A stretch of DNA of 64,000 nt from Pleurostoma richardsiae. Taxonomy: Eukaryota; Ascomycota; Sordariomycetes; Calosphaeriales; Pleurostomataceae. Location of the stretch: positions 186,001 through 250,000 of the forward strand of contig JANBVO010000026.1 of NCBI GenBank assembly GCA_030052745.1, read 5' to 3'. How positions within the stretch are numbered: the first letter of the stretch is position 1; every line of letters starts with the position of its first letter. A program made the position numbers and the translations under genes. The notes under the pieces are model-generated. The model was not told the DNA's origin and did no database searches. It saw only the letters and a list, made by a program, of their open reading frames with translations. This document shows, piece after piece, positions 34,086 through 45,002 of this stretch.

Positions 34086-34930
34086 GTTTTGGTTTATAGC
34101 GCCACCAATGCAGTGCTCAACGTGCCGCGAGATAGGTCTTGTGTATAGGGAGGGAGGAAGCTGCGGCTAGAAGATGCGCATGAGGCACAGGCACAGGTGA
34201 TAGCTAGTAACTTGAAGGGATGAGAAGAGGTGAAGAGGTGCAGGAAGAGGAAGAGGAGGACGAGGAGAGAGGGCCTGTAGATATATAGGTAGGTACCTAC
34301 CTTGCCTACCTTGCCTAGGTATCTACCAGGTATCGAGTAATATCTGGTTGAGGCAAGAGGTAAGAGGTAAGAGGTAAGGTACCTACCTCTACGTATTCGA
34401 GCCTGAGCAAGCACGGCAAGAACAAAGGAGACTTCAGGGTCCTCAGGGGTAGCGCAGCTGAGAATCGCGATGCCTCTTTGGGGAAGAAGTCATTGGCGTC
34501 AGCGCGCCGCTCCAGCAGGCAGCACTGCCTCCACTGCCACCTGCCTGGCCCTCTGGGGCCATCTGGGGTCGGTCCTCTGTGGCCCTCTAAAGCGTGCCTT
34601 CCCCGAGAGGCAGGGTGCCCTCGCGCGAAGTCCCCACCTTGTCACGTGATCATAATGCGAGCTGTTGACCCTCAGACGTGCATTACGTAACCAACATCAA
34701 GGTAATTTGGCGCATCGCCATCAACGCTCGTTGCTTTTGTTCTTTTCGAGGTGCCATGAAGACAGAAACCTTCATATTTGAGGCAATAATCGTCGATCTT
34801 ATACTGGGCAGTCCTCATGACTATCATACTGTATACTCAGCTTCAATTCTTCTGATTTGCTTCGAGCAACAGGCGCCTCAGATCTTCCCGCCGACCTTGC
34901 ATGCCTTCACAAATGCCCTTTTCCTGCTCC
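34086..34930. other. PARP upstream region with GGTACCT repeats
   Basis: About 845 bp with no supported gene. Its left part is the PARP promoter; a cluster of palindromic GGTAGGTACCTACC-like motifs and GAGGTAA repeats occupies 34285-34395. Confidence 0.5.
34285..34395. repeat. Cluster of AGGTACCT palindromes and AGAGGTA direct repeats
   Basis: The stretch contains the palindrome GGTAGGTACCTACC, CTTGCCTACC direct copies and three tandem AGAGGTA units, followed by GGTACCTACC again. Scattered single copies of the same motif occur near 31110-31160 and 60690-60715. I know of similar TACCTAGGTA-type words in intergenic DNA of many Sordariomycetes; their role is not known. Confidence 0.6.
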
Positions 34931-35644
34931 TTACCTTCTCTCCGGTTGCGGCTCCTTCAACAATGGCACAGCACTTGGATGCTCAACGGGACTGTCGCCA
35001 TCGGGAGAGTGGAGGTCCTTTCCGTCTCTGAGTGCTGTGAAGCTCTCCAGCTCCGTCGCCAGTTTCCTCATCAGTTGCACCTGCCGCTCCCACTCCGGAC
35101 TATCTCCGTGATGCTCATTGATTCTCAGCATGGACTTGAGTTCTGTCAGAGCTCTCTCACGCTCTCCAGCACTCGCGGGCTTGTCACACCAGAACCATCT
35201 GGCGAATACCGATCGGTATCTGAGAGCGGTTTCTGTGCTCTCGCCACCGAAAACACGCTGTCCACCGTTGTGCCTGATTAGCTGGTCAAACGTCCCATTC
35301 GCGTCGATATCCGCACCACTTACACACGCATGGTTGATGTGGTTGTACCCTGGCGGCTGTCTAGTTACCTGAATGATGGCCATGCTCTCATCCAGCACGA
35401 ATCGCCTTGCATTCTTGCCATGATCATGCGCCTCCTTCCTCCTCGCTTTCCAGTTACCCTCTGGTTGCAAGGGACCTTCTGATGATAGTGTCTTCCCGTA
35501 TCCTCCTTCCAAGAAACTACTCTTGTCGGACGGAAACATCATGAAATGTTTGTTCGCGAGAGCAGCCAACGAATTCTTTCTGCTTATTCTCGTTGAACGA
35601 TAACGACTGTGCAAGGTGACACTGTTGGGGACACTAGCTATCAC
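34931..35644 (-). CDS. Hypothetical protein, weakly supported
   Basis: An open frame of up to 237 codons without an ATG at its left limit; the first in-frame ATG (HFMMFPSDK) gives about 200 residues. A candidate acceptor (TTGCACAG) sits near the 5' end, so an upstream exon is expected, perhaps in the frame at 35753-35971. The product is hydrophilic (GERERALTELKSML, WERQVQLMRKLATELES) and matches no family I recognise. It could be a real gene with missing exons or a decayed gene. Confidence is low because no good donor joins it to the upstream frame. Confidence 0.35.
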   Translation of the reverse strand: MIASVPNSVTLHSRYRSTRISRKNSLAALANKHFMMFPSDKSSFLEGGYGKTLSSEGPLQPEGNWKARRKEAHDHGKNARRFVLDESMAIIQVTRQPPGYNHINHACVSGADIDANGTFDQLIRHNGGQRVFGGESTETALRYRSVFARWFWCDKPASAGERERALTELKSMLRINEHHGDSPEWERQVQLMRKLATELESFTALRDGKDLHSPDGDSPVEHPSAVPLLKEPQPERR

Positions 35645-35752
35645 TCAAGCCTGCTCTTCTCACTTTCGGTTTCCCGCGAAGATCAGGCAGTAATCCTTAT
35701 ATGGGTTCCCAGGGCAAGCGACACAAAGCCTCCTCTCCGTCTGATCTCCATT

Positions 35753-35971
35753 CTAGAATGAGACTGATCGACTGGTCATAATCGAGGCAAGCATGTCATG
35801 GCCATCATGTCTGGACAGTTGACTGTCACTTGGAGCCGCACAAAGCCGCGCATACGGCCCTTCGTATCGGATGGGGAATTTCCTCGTCTCCTCACTCTCA
35901 AGCTGGGCTAAGATGTCTAGTTGCCAATGGGGTGTGGACTTCATGATTCGCAGATGTCGTACGCATTCCAA
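35753..35971 (-). other. Possible upstream exon or gene fragment
   Basis: A 72-codon frame encoding ECVRHLRIMKSTPHWQLDIL and KFPIRYEGPYARLC, which reads like conserved protein and not random sequence. It ends at a TAG with no clear splice donor before it. It may be the remnant of a gene whose 3' part is the adjacent 34931-35644 frame. Confidence 0.3.
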
Positions 35972-36395
35972 GAATGTGGAGATGCATCACGTCGAAGGCT
36001 GATCTTTCGCACGAAGAAGGTCACGGCGCAAGAGATTTACTGAGGTCCGTCTCACTGGGCAGTCACATCTCCAGGCACGTGCAACAGAATGTCGTGGTCT
36101 GACAAGAACATTGGGCACCTGGACTGGATCCAGGTAACTTCTATGGTATTTCGAGTGGTGGTATTTGCAAATCTATATTGCGAAATCGAAAATCGTATCG
36201 ACAGGTCATATCCGAGAACGCCGCTAACCATGGCCCATATTCGCTCGATCACCCTTGCACTTACATCTCCGGAAGGAAAAGCCGGCTCCAAACAAGCAGA
36301 GAACTTTGTGCATATAGCACTAATCCCAGCCCAGCTCATCAAGATGAAAGTCTTTCTTGACTGCAGTCGATAGCAGATTGCCACCGAACTCCACC
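35972..36395. other. Intergenic region
   Basis: 3' flank of the DUF5672 gene and upstream part of the decayed locus. Nothing else recognised. Confidence 0.4.
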
Positions 36396-37522
36396 TCAGA
36401 AACGGCGATCTCCCAACATCCATATCTCAGGACACCACTCTGATATCTTGTCGATATTCCCGGCCTGCCAGCGCTGCGGCTGGTGGTATCCGAGCGGCCT
36501 CTCGTAGTCGATGGACTCGACAGCAAAGGTCTGTGCAACCTCGACGGGCGGCAGCGTAGCCTTCATCTCGCGGAGCTTGCCGTAGAACCACTGGTCCTCG
36601 AATTTGACCTCGTTGGGCAGCTCGGCGCGGCCGTCCTGGGCTTCCTCAAGAAACTTGGCCCCCCACCTCCGCGACACCTCGAGCATCACCTTGGGGTTCC
36701 GCAGCGACAGGCCACCATTGTAACCGTGGCCATGCCGCATGGCGATGGGTGCACCAATCAGGTCGTATTGCAAGAAATCGTCGACCGTGTGCTCGGACTT
36801 AGTGCACAGTATGCTGTCCGTCTGGAAGAGCAGCACGCGGTTGGCATCCTGGAATTGCTCCCAGATCCACGGCTGCGTCAGAAACGCCGACACCGAGTGG
36901 TGGTTAGGGAACTTAGTGCCTTGCGGCAGGAACTTGATGCGGATACGCCCCTCCTCCAACATGCGCCGGAAGACGCGCGAATCGGGAAGCGACCAGTTTT
37001 CCTGTGCCGTGAGCAGCACCACGGGCCACTTGGGGCCGAGGACATTCGCGAAGTGCAGCATGATGGGGACCAGGCTGGGCACCCGGTTGGGGTCCGTCTC
37101 CATCAGGACAGCCATGTTGAGTACGGGAGGATCCTGCGGAGGTGCGGGCACCGCAGCGGGCGCTTGCACAGTGGCATGCTGTGGCGTGGATATGGCGGAG
37201 TTGATATGGGACTCGGCCTCCTTGTCCGGCGTTGGCGTCGCCAGCGGCGTCGCTATCGCCGCGGGAGACACCGGGACAACGTCCTGCCCGGTCTGTACGA
37301 GAGGCTCGGGGGCTTTGGAAGACTAGATATGCGCGCATCAGCTTCCATTCTATAGCAGGCCATGACAGCCTCCTGCAGCGAACACACCTCTGCAACTTCT
37401 GGCCTGAAGATGTGAGATGTCCCCAACAGCCATACCAAGATCAACGCGCCCAGGAGCGACAGCACCGTCTTCCGACTCCGAGGCCAGGCCTCAGTGCTGC
37501 CCGGCCCAATTGCCACACCCAT
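36396..37522 (-). CDS. DUF5672 family type II membrane protein (putative glycosyltransferase)
   Basis: Seen: exons 37522-37388 and 37322-36396 join across a 65-bp intron (GTGTGT...TCTAG) to 353 residues. Residues 20-40 form one hydrophobic segment (VLSLLGALILVWLLG) preceded by basic residues, giving a type II signal anchor. A Pro/Ala/Thr-rich stem follows. The luminal domain has ALLMETDPNR-like AVLMETDPNRVPSLVPI, LLFQTDSILC (a DxD-like QTD), GYNGGLSLRN and EDQWFYGKL, all typical of DUF5672. Known: this family has a glycosyltransferase-A-like fold and sits in the Golgi or ER; biochemical activity is not well defined. The frame extends to a GTG at 37540, but the ATG at 37522 is the natural start. 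A TATATA lies about 220 bp upstream. Confidence 0.88.
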
Positions 37523-39551
37523 AGCGCTCTTGTCTGTCACACCTCGCGTTCACTCCGGGTCGGAGAGCGGCTGACGTTGTCGGGCTTCGTATAAGCAAAC
37601 CCGGTGTTCGCCAATGTTGGACCTCGTGATCGCAACTCGACAGCGTGGTGTGTTGTTTCCCAGCCCACCTCGCCACTTGCAAAAGTCTGAACGAACCTTC
37701 TCCTTCGAAAAGCATATCCAAGGGGATGCATGGCTAGGGCTGAACTATATATCCATCCTCGCCGAGGGGGAGCAGCCAGGGAGGCGCACCTCGTCAGGGC
37801 GGCCGCATCTGGGCTGGGCTGGAGGGGCGGCTATTGGCACGCGGCCCCCACTCCTATCCACACGCTTGAAACCCTGAGCCTGTTGACGATCCCGGTTCTT
37901 GGGTCGAGGGAGACTTGGGATCGCCAAACTACAAACTATCCACCTGGCGCAGGCCAGCAAGCAACACTCTCGTCAGAATCTTAAACCTCCAGCTGCAGAA
38001 GCAAGAGGCTATCTCCCTGGTGCTTTCTCTTTGGGCGCCAGCATACCAGAACATACAGGCCTTCGGCGAGGAGTTAGACAATCAGTAACCCTACGTGGCT
38101 TTTTTTCCTCTATCGGCCGGTATGCACGCCGCGCGGATCCAAATGAGGGAATACCTAGTTCAGCGAAGCCAATATCTAGTGGAGAGCCTACAGGCTGCGG
38201 TATCCCCGTAGTGCCGGCCGGCTGCACACTAAGCTGCGGCCTTCAAGAACTCAGCAGCTCAACTCGCCAGGCTAACTTATTCAAGAGAGGAGAGCTGGTG
38301 GGAGAAGGGTGAAACTAACCTTATCCGGGCACTAAAGCCTGTGCCCTTTACCACAGGATCGGTGCGCCAGCCGGACCGGGAGCTGCTGCACGCGCCAGGG
38401 GTGTATGCGTCCTCTACGCAAGCCGCCGACGTATCCTCTGCGACAAACATCGCCGACCCTTCGCATTCCATCTGTCTCAATCTCAGGTACCTGATCGACA
38501 GCCGCGGTTTTCTGTCAGACGCTCATTACGATCGACCAGCGTGTGTGCGCCGCGAATGTAGAGAGGCTGAAGTCGTATTAGCTCGTGTTCCCGCCCTTCT
38601 TCCGCCGCATTGGACAGATTCAATTAGGACCAAGCCACTTGACCCCGTTCAATGCGACTTCAACCCTCGCATCAGATGGGGTGAGACTGAGCAGAGCTAC
38701 TGACACCAAGTAACAGCACGTCTTAGCCGGCTGGCCACGAGGAATGGATGTAATGTGTCAGTTTAGTCTTGGAATCTGGGCAACTTCGGTCATTCTCTGG
38801 GATGGAGGAGTTTTAACCGAATGTCTAAGACATCAAGAGATTGTTTTCGAGACAACCTGTCACGGGAAAGTCCCTATCAGTAACCCTCTCGCAAGGTGAT
38901 AACGAAGGGAGCGCGGGCGAACCGTCTCCCTGGGATCGACTCGCCCGTCTTTCATCATCCCGTTTTCGGTCACAAAGGCTGCCACGCCTATTTAGTAGGG
39001 CCGGCAAGTCTACGCGTTCTCTAAGCTCTTTTTCTTTCTTCTTGTCGAGATCCGACAGTGTGAATCGGAGTCGCCCGTTGACGGCTGTCGCGTCTTCCCG
39101 CTCATCTTGGAAGTCCACAGCGCCACAAATTGATCATTATGGGACACTGTCTGATTATAGTGTGACGCTGTGATGCAGCCGCAAAGCCTCTTGGCAGATC
39201 AAGCTCAAGAAGCCCGACAGTGGCGGCACCGGGCGTCCAGTCTCAGCGACTGCTCGAGCCCACTGCTTGAGGAAAACATGACTCGTCGCGAGATGGCGTT
39301 GCGCGTGCTTATCTACAGCACATCGCAGCAACTCACATTGCTCGTTCTGCGAGCGGGAGATGATGCATGAGGCTTTGCGTTGTCCTTCTGGCTTGAGCCA
39401 CAAACATATGGTAGGCATGACGTTTCAGCCCTCTGGTCTGATGTCTCACTCATGATTGTCAGGTTCAAGAAACTGCATGACGAGTTGGCGGCTCTATCTA
39501 TGCGCCATGCCTATTACTTCCTCTTCTAGTATTCGACGGGTAGGATCTCCC
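37523..39551. other. Intergenic region, about 2 kb
   Basis: It separates the DUF5672 promoter from the 3' end of the disulfide reductase gene. Several 60-130 codon frames occur, including a charged one at 38825-39118 on the minus strand, but none has an ATG start with recognisable domains. No terminal repeats or transposase were seen by eye. Confidence 0.35.
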
Positions 39552-40949
39552 TCAGATCGAACCAAAGAGCGCCACTAGCCCCTCGCACATGGTCGGGTGT
39601 GTAATGATCAGGTTGGCGATCTCCTTGTACGATATTCCCAATTTCATGGCCAGCTGCACGACCGGAAGCATCTCGCCGGCCGATGGCCCCAGGGCCGTGA
39701 ACCCGAGGATCTTGTCCCCGTCAGCCTCTACTAGAGCTTTGGCGAACCCGCGCGTGTCCCCAAAGGTCCTCGTCCGCAGGAACGCGGCCATGGGCAGCTT
39801 CGCGAGCCGGTATCTGATACCCTGGGCCTCAGCCTCGTGCTCGCGGAGGCCGACGTGCGCCAGCTCGGGGGAGGTGTACAGCGTCGACGGCACCTGACGG
39901 CCTGAGGTGCCTCCGGGCCTAGGCGAGCCAGTGAGGTACGACAGCACGACGCGGAAGTCATCGAATCCGATGTGCGTGAAATGCGGGCTGCCTGCGCAGT
40001 CGCCCACTGCGAAGACGCCGTCTACGGTGGTTCGCAGCTGCTCATCGACGTGCACGTGTCCGGACGAGGTGAGCTTGATGCCTGCCTCTTCCAGGCCGAT
40101 GTTCTCCGTGTTCGGGATCCGTCCGGCAGCTGCCAGGATGTGTGACCCGGCAATTTTGGACGTCTTTCCTCCCGCCTTGACGGTGAACTCTGCGGTGCTG
40201 CCGGAGACGCCCGTCACCTGCTCCACCCTCGCCGAGGTGACGAAGTGGACACCCTCCCCAGCGACGATCTCGACCAGCGCGTCCACAATGTCTTTATCCT
40301 CCTTCGCTAGGACGTGGTCGTGCTTTTCAATCACCGTCACCTGCGACCCAAACCGCCTGAACGCCTGCGCGAACTCCATTCCGACGTAACCACCGCCCAG
40401 GATGATGAGGTGGGCCGGCAGTTGCTCGAGGTCGAGGATCTCAACATGCGTCAGCGGCTTCGCCTCCACGAGCCCGGGGATCCTCGCGTCGACGACTGCC
40501 CTAGACCCCGTGTTCACCACGACTGCGTCACCGGTCAGGAGCCGCCCGCCGACCTGAACAATCTTCGGTCCCACGAACCTGCCCTCGCCGCGGATCAGCT
40601 CCACGCCCGTGTCCGCGAATTTGCCCAGGTGCATCTGCACGAGGCCGTCCACCATGTCAGCCTTCCGGTGCTTTGCCGCCGCTACGTCGGCCTTGACAGC
40701 GTCTGCGCCACCGGCGACGAAGGCGCCCAGCCCGTAGGCGGCGGCCTGGCGGAAGTCGTGCGCGAGGGCGGCGGAGTGCACGAAGTTCTTGGAGGGCAGG
40801 CAGGCGACGTTGGGGCAGGAGCCGCCGATCCACTCCCGTTCGATGACGGCGCAGCGCTTGCCGTGCTGCGAGGCGAGCGTCCAGGCGATGTACTTGCCTG
40901 CTTCGCCGGAGCCGAGTGAGACGTAGTCGAAGTGCTCAGGGGTGGCCAT
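39552..40949 (-). CDS. Pyridine nucleotide-disulfide oxidoreductase (mercuric reductase / lipoamide dehydrogenase-like)
   Basis: Seen: a single-exon frame of 465 residues. It has an FAD fold near the start (YVSLGSGEAGKYIAW), the redox-active disulfide GGSCPNVACLPSK, an NAD(P)H fold (LIILGGGYVGMEFA), the second FAD motif (DGVFAVGDCAGSPHFTH) and the dimerisation domain ending in LIITHPTMCEGLVALF. The His of HPTMCE corresponds to the proton-relay His of the family. The N-terminal HMA domain of many mercuric reductases is absent, and so is the C-terminal Cys pair that binds Hg(II). Known: such fungal and bacterial homologues are annotated as mercuric reductases but their substrates are unclear. 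The lack of introns and strong bacterial resemblance make ancient transfer possible; this is inference. Confidence 0.9.
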   Translation of the reverse strand: MATPEHFDYVSLGSGEAGKYIAWTLASQHGKRCAVIEREWIGGSCPNVACLPSKNFVHSAALAHDFRQAAAYGLGAFVAGGADAVKADVAAAKHRKADMVDGLVQMHLGKFADTGVELIRGEGRFVGPKIVQVGGRLLTGDAVVVNTGSRAVVDARIPGLVEAKPLTHVEILDLEQLPAHLIILGGGYVGMEFAQAFRRFGSQVTVIEKHDHVLAKEDKDIVDALVEIVAGEGVHFVTSARVEQVTGVSGSTAEFTVKAGGKTSKIAGSHILAAAGRIPNTENIGLEEAGIKLTSSGHVHVDEQLRTTVDGVFAVGDCAGSPHFTHIGFDDFRVVLSYLTGSPRPGGTSGRQVPSTLYTSPELAHVGLREHEAEAQGIRYRLAKLPMAAFLRTRTFGDTRGFAKALVEADGDKILGFTALGPSAGEMLPVVQLAMKLGISYKEIANLIITHPTMCEGLVALFGSI

Positions 40950-42385
40950 TGTGTCTGTAAGTGTTCGATGTTATATGTGACTGCCTACCGTTCCTCTGTC
41001 ACTGCCCCAGATCGCAAAGTCGGGCTTTCTCAATGAGCTGCCTCTTTATAGCCGTCGTCATGCCACGATGGTCCATCTGGCATACCCCTATCCGCCTTTC
41101 CGCGCCTGCGAAGTCCTGACTCAGCGTCATGATTTCAAGCGAAGGAGCAGCAAATGAAGGCGGAGTTACTGTGTGTTCTGATCTTGGCATGGTTCGACAG
41201 ATTGAAGTCGTCGCGGGAGGTGCTTTGGTGACTAGTAACCTTGTTTGTCATCGCAGTGCGCATATCAAAATAGTTTCCGCTTTGGGAAAATGGTCGGGTT
41301 TCCAAAGGACTCAGATGTGGGAGACGTCCTGATGCCGGGCATCTCGACCCGCACCGCCGGGGTAGCGAAACGGAGAATCCGCGGGCTGTCCGAGGAACTG
41401 GATGCAAGGGACGCGAGACGGTATGAAAGTCGGCCTCGGTTCGACGGACCACAGAAGCCTCGGCGAGGCGCCGGCAGCTTCACTCGGGCACAGATTTCGG
41501 TCGATCTTGATGGTCATCCTCCCGTGCCTCAGTCCCGGGCCAGACTGCCGAACAGCATAGCTCAGCTCCTCCGCATTTGCCCCGCATTCGCCATGCTGCC
41601 TCCCCCGTCTACTGCCCACGATCTCCGGTGGGGTCACTAGAGTAGCGGATGCGGGGGGGACGCTTCGTGTGTCGAAGGATCCTGTTCGACTCTCACCTTT
41701 ACAGTGTAGCCCATTGGTTTAGGAAGCTCGTATAGGCATTCAGTCTGCGGGATAAAATCTATTGATACCACGCGAGCCGAAGTACAGGTGCACTAACCAC
41801 CTCGCCGCATTTATGCCACTGCACATGTTGTTACCAAGGTATCGTCTGTTAGCAGATGGCCGTTGATTCTTTTCCACAGCTTAGCAGGGCGCACAGCTCT
41901 CAGCCAGGGACGTTTCTCGGACTGCTGATTATGGAAACTCGAATGCCGTGTCCGAGTAGTGCCGTCATCTATGCTCGTGAGGCTTGAACCTCGCACTGCT
42001 TCCGGACAGTCCGAAGTTGCAGGCATTTGAGGTTATCGCGCCAATGATTCCCGTAACGGTGCCCCGTCGTGTCGGCCAGCATTAAACAGATACCCGATCT
42101 CTGAAAGCCGATTGAATCTACCGGCATGAGAAATCCAAGATGCGGCATTGGAGCGCGGCTACATCTCGGAGACCGGGTTGGCCCCTGAAAGAAGCCAAGA
42201 ATGTGGGGTAGACGCGCAAGAACTTGCAGAATCTGCCAATATCAAGAGCTCATGCCGTCCAACGTGAGATCGCAGAGGTTTATTTAAAGCTGCCCGAAGT
42301 CCTCACTCATGCTGAGGTTATTTGTGCTTGTTTCCTTGACCAAATATCTCAGGGTTGTGAACACCGGGCATCGCAGTACAGGATC
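40950..42385. promoter_or_regulatory. Divergent promoter region of disulfide reductase and CYP53
   Basis: About 1.4 kb. A CGG-N3-CCG element lies at 42167-42175, a GTGGGG word (CreA-like) near 42206, and a TATTTAAA at 42281-42288. No coding sequence was supported; the frame at 41245-41640 has no recognisable features. Confidence 0.45.
42281..42288 (+). promoter_or_regulatory. Candidate TATA box of the CYP53 gene
   Basis: TATTTAAA about 100 bp upstream of the CYP53 start codon, at a typical distance for an inducible fungal gene. Confidence 0.45.
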
Positions 42386-43980
42386 ATGGCCGTCATCAAC
42401 TTGATCTTGTCCGTATGGGCTCTTCCCGCCCTCCTCGTGGCGGTGTGCGCCTACTCCCTGTACCCGTACTTCGTGACGTACAGCCGTCTTCGAGGCATCC
42501 CGGCGCCTTTTCCAGCCCAGTTCACCGATTTGTGGCTTCTGATTGTCTGCAGACAAGGCACACGCTACAAGACCGTCGACGAGGTCCATAAGAAACTAGG
42601 CCCAGTTGTCCGGATTCAGCCGAACCACGTCAGCATCGCCGACGATGAAGCCATCCAGATCATCTACGGTCACGGGAACGGATTCTTGAAATCGTAGGAT
42701 CACCGTGTTCTACAAAATTCTCTCCATTCAGGATATAACTGACCCGCTCTCTCAGTGACTTCTATGACGCCTTCGTCAGCATCCAGCGCGGTCTCTTCAA
42801 CACCCGCAACCGTGTTGAGCACACGCGCAAGCGCAAGATCGTGTCGCACACCTTCAGCGCCAAGTCAATCAGCGAGTTCGAGCCATTCATGCATGACAAT
42901 TTGACCGCCTTTGTGCGGCAGTGGGACGATCTTGTCGCCAATGCCACAAATCCGGATGGTGCCGCCCATGTCGACTGTCTCAAATGGTTCAACTACCTCG
43001 CCTTCGACATAATCGGCGACCTAGCCTTCGGCGCCCCCTTCGGCATGCTCTCCACCGGCGCCGACATCGCCGAGGTCCGAGCCAGTCCCGAGGCGAAACC
43101 CATCTACGCACCGGCCATCGAGATTCTGAACCGCCGCGGCGAGGTCTCCGCCACGCTGGGGTGCCTGCCCCAGCTTAAGCCGTGGGCCAGGTGGCTTCCC
43201 GACCCCTTCTTCAGCAAGGGCCTGAGCGCTGTGCAGAATCTGGCGGGCATTGCCATCGCGCGGGTGTCGGGCCGGCTGGAGAACCCGCCAGCCGTCAACA
43301 GGAAGGACCTCCTGGCGCGGCTGATGGAGGGCCGCGACGAGAAGGGTGAGCCCCTAGGGCGGCAGGAGCTCACGGCCGAGGCGCTGACGCAGCTCATCGC
43401 GGGAAGCGACACGACGTCCAACTCGTCGTGCGCCCTGCTGTTCCACGTCACGCGGACGCCGGGCGTGCTGCAGAAGCTGCAGGCCGAGCTGGACGCGGCG
43501 ATCCCGGACGGCATCGACGTGCCTACCTTCGAGATGGTAAAGGACCTGCCGTACCTTCAGGGCGTCATCAACGAGGCGCTGCGGTACCACTCGACGTCGG
43601 GTATCGGGCTGCCGAGGCAGATCCCCGCTGACTCGCTCGGGGTCGAGATCCGCGGCCACGTGTTCCCGGCGGGCACGGTGCTCAGCGTGCCGACGTACAC
43701 GATCCACCACTCGAAGGAGGTGTGGGGGCCCGATGCGGAGGAGTTCCGGCCGGAGAGGTGGGAGCGGCTGACGCCGCGGCAGAAGAACGCCTTCATCCCG
43801 TTCAGCTACGGTCCTCGGGCGTGCGTTGGCCGCAACGTGGCCGAGATGGAGATGAAGCTCATTGTCGCGACGTGGGCGAGGAGATACGACGTGTTCCTGA
43901 GGCAGGACTACATGGACACCAGGGAAGGATTCCTGAGGAAGCCGCTGGGACTGGAGATTGGGATGAAGAGGCGCGCTTGA
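42386..43980 (+). CDS. bphA: Cytochrome P450 CYP53, benzoate 4-monooxygenase
   Basis: Seen: exons 42386-42693 and 42756-43980 join across a 62-bp intron to 510 residues. An N-terminal membrane anchor (ALPALLVAVCAYSLYPYFVT) leads into blocks I recognise as CYP53: RIQPNHVSIADD, YGHGNGFLKSDFYDAFVS, HTRKRKIVSHTFSAKSI and WFNYLAFDIIGDLAFGAPFG. General P450 features are the I-helix AGSDTTSN, the ExxR in NEALRYH and the haem loop FSYGPRACVG. Known: CYP53 enzymes (bphA in Aspergillus niger) are ER-bound and hydroxylate benzoate to 4-hydroxybenzoate, the entry to the protocatechuate branch of the beta-ketoadipate pathway, and they detoxify plant benzoates. It sits near a double zinc-cluster regulator, but intervening sequence separates them. 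Confidence 0.95.
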
Positions 43981-44202
43981 GTTGTTCTCGGCGTCGACGT
44001 GGTTAGCAATGTTGGGATGGCGTCGTGCTGGGTCCCCTGACTTTATACATTTCTGGCGGCACGATCAGTTGGGAGCGTTTGTTATGGCTATGACTATCAA
44101 TCACACCTCAATACCACTCCTTTCAGCGGCCCTTTACTTTTCTAGTAGACGCTATTTGGGGCCAAGGTCACTCTAAGTCGAGGAAGCCATACGGCGGTCG
44201 AC

Positions 44203-45002
44203 ATGGATGCTTCCGACTCTAGGATTACGGAAGGTCTTGCGCGTCTTTCGTTGACCGGGAACGAAGATCTGGGCCCTTTCCCAGCAGAGATCTGGTTGAT
44301 GATCTGCGAATATTTTTGCAGTCACTGTTCGTCTCGAACCGGGGGTAAGCTGCCGGTCGAGATAGACCACGCAGGCCGAAGAGCCTTGATGTGCTTGGTG
44401 CTGGCTTGTACGGGCCTGAAAGCTATGGCAGAGCCTGTTCTTCATCACCAAATCAGCGTTAACGTCGGTGGTCAAGCGCACGACGACCGGTTCTTGAGCC
44501 TCTTCAGGAAGCTTCTGAAGGACCCCGTGCTCACAGGGCAAACCAGAGACGTAATTTCCGATATGTACTCTGTCTTCTATGACATAACCCTTAAGCTCGA
44601 CGAGGAGCTTCTCCAAGACGTGAGGGCACTCCTCAAAAAGCTCGGCTCCAATCTCGAAGGAGAACCCAACGAATGGCCTGGCAATTGGAAATCTGTAGCT
44701 CCCGCTTTCATGGACATGCTCATTGCTCTTCTCCCGAACGTCCGGCGGTGGGATGCCTACATAACATTCCCTTATAACTTTGACAACACCTTCAGCAGCC
44801 TTCCCAGCGAAACAACCACCCCGCTGGAGGCTTTGAAATTATGCCACCATCCAAGCGGAGAGTTCCGACTAGAAACCTACACGGTCTTGTGGAGAGGACG
44901 AACTTGAGAGACTTGGAAATCGAAGACAGCACGGCGCCGTATTTAAACCCTGTTCAAATGAAAACCTACCCAGGATTGAAGAAGAGAGACTCGTCCTACT
45001 GA
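44203..45002 (+). pseudogene. F-box/LRR-like gene, apparently frameshifted
   Basis: Seen: an ATG frame from 44203 encodes 234 residues, with an F-box-like start (LGPFPAEIWLMICEYF, then ALMCLVLACTGLKAMAEPVL) and leucine-rich text (LIALLPNVRRWDAYI), and stops at 44907. Near 44865 the reading frame that looks coding shifts: another frame carries NLHGLVERTNLRDLEIEDS and stops at 45002. A one-base loss near 44860-44870 explains both halves. Known: related fungal F-box-like proteins are usually much longer, so the locus is probably truncated as well as shifted. It may be a decayed member of a variable family, or a short real protein of 234 residues. Confidence 0.55.

Noticed and set aside
38825-39118. 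Charged 97-codon minus-strand frame in the 37.5-39.5 kb gap
   Set aside because: No ATG start, no recognised domain, no splice context.
41970-42050. tRNA-like segment on the minus strand (T-arm-like GAGGTTCAAGCCTC followed by CACGAGC)
   Set aside because: No matching 5' acceptor strand, D-arm or convincing anticodon arm at the right distance.
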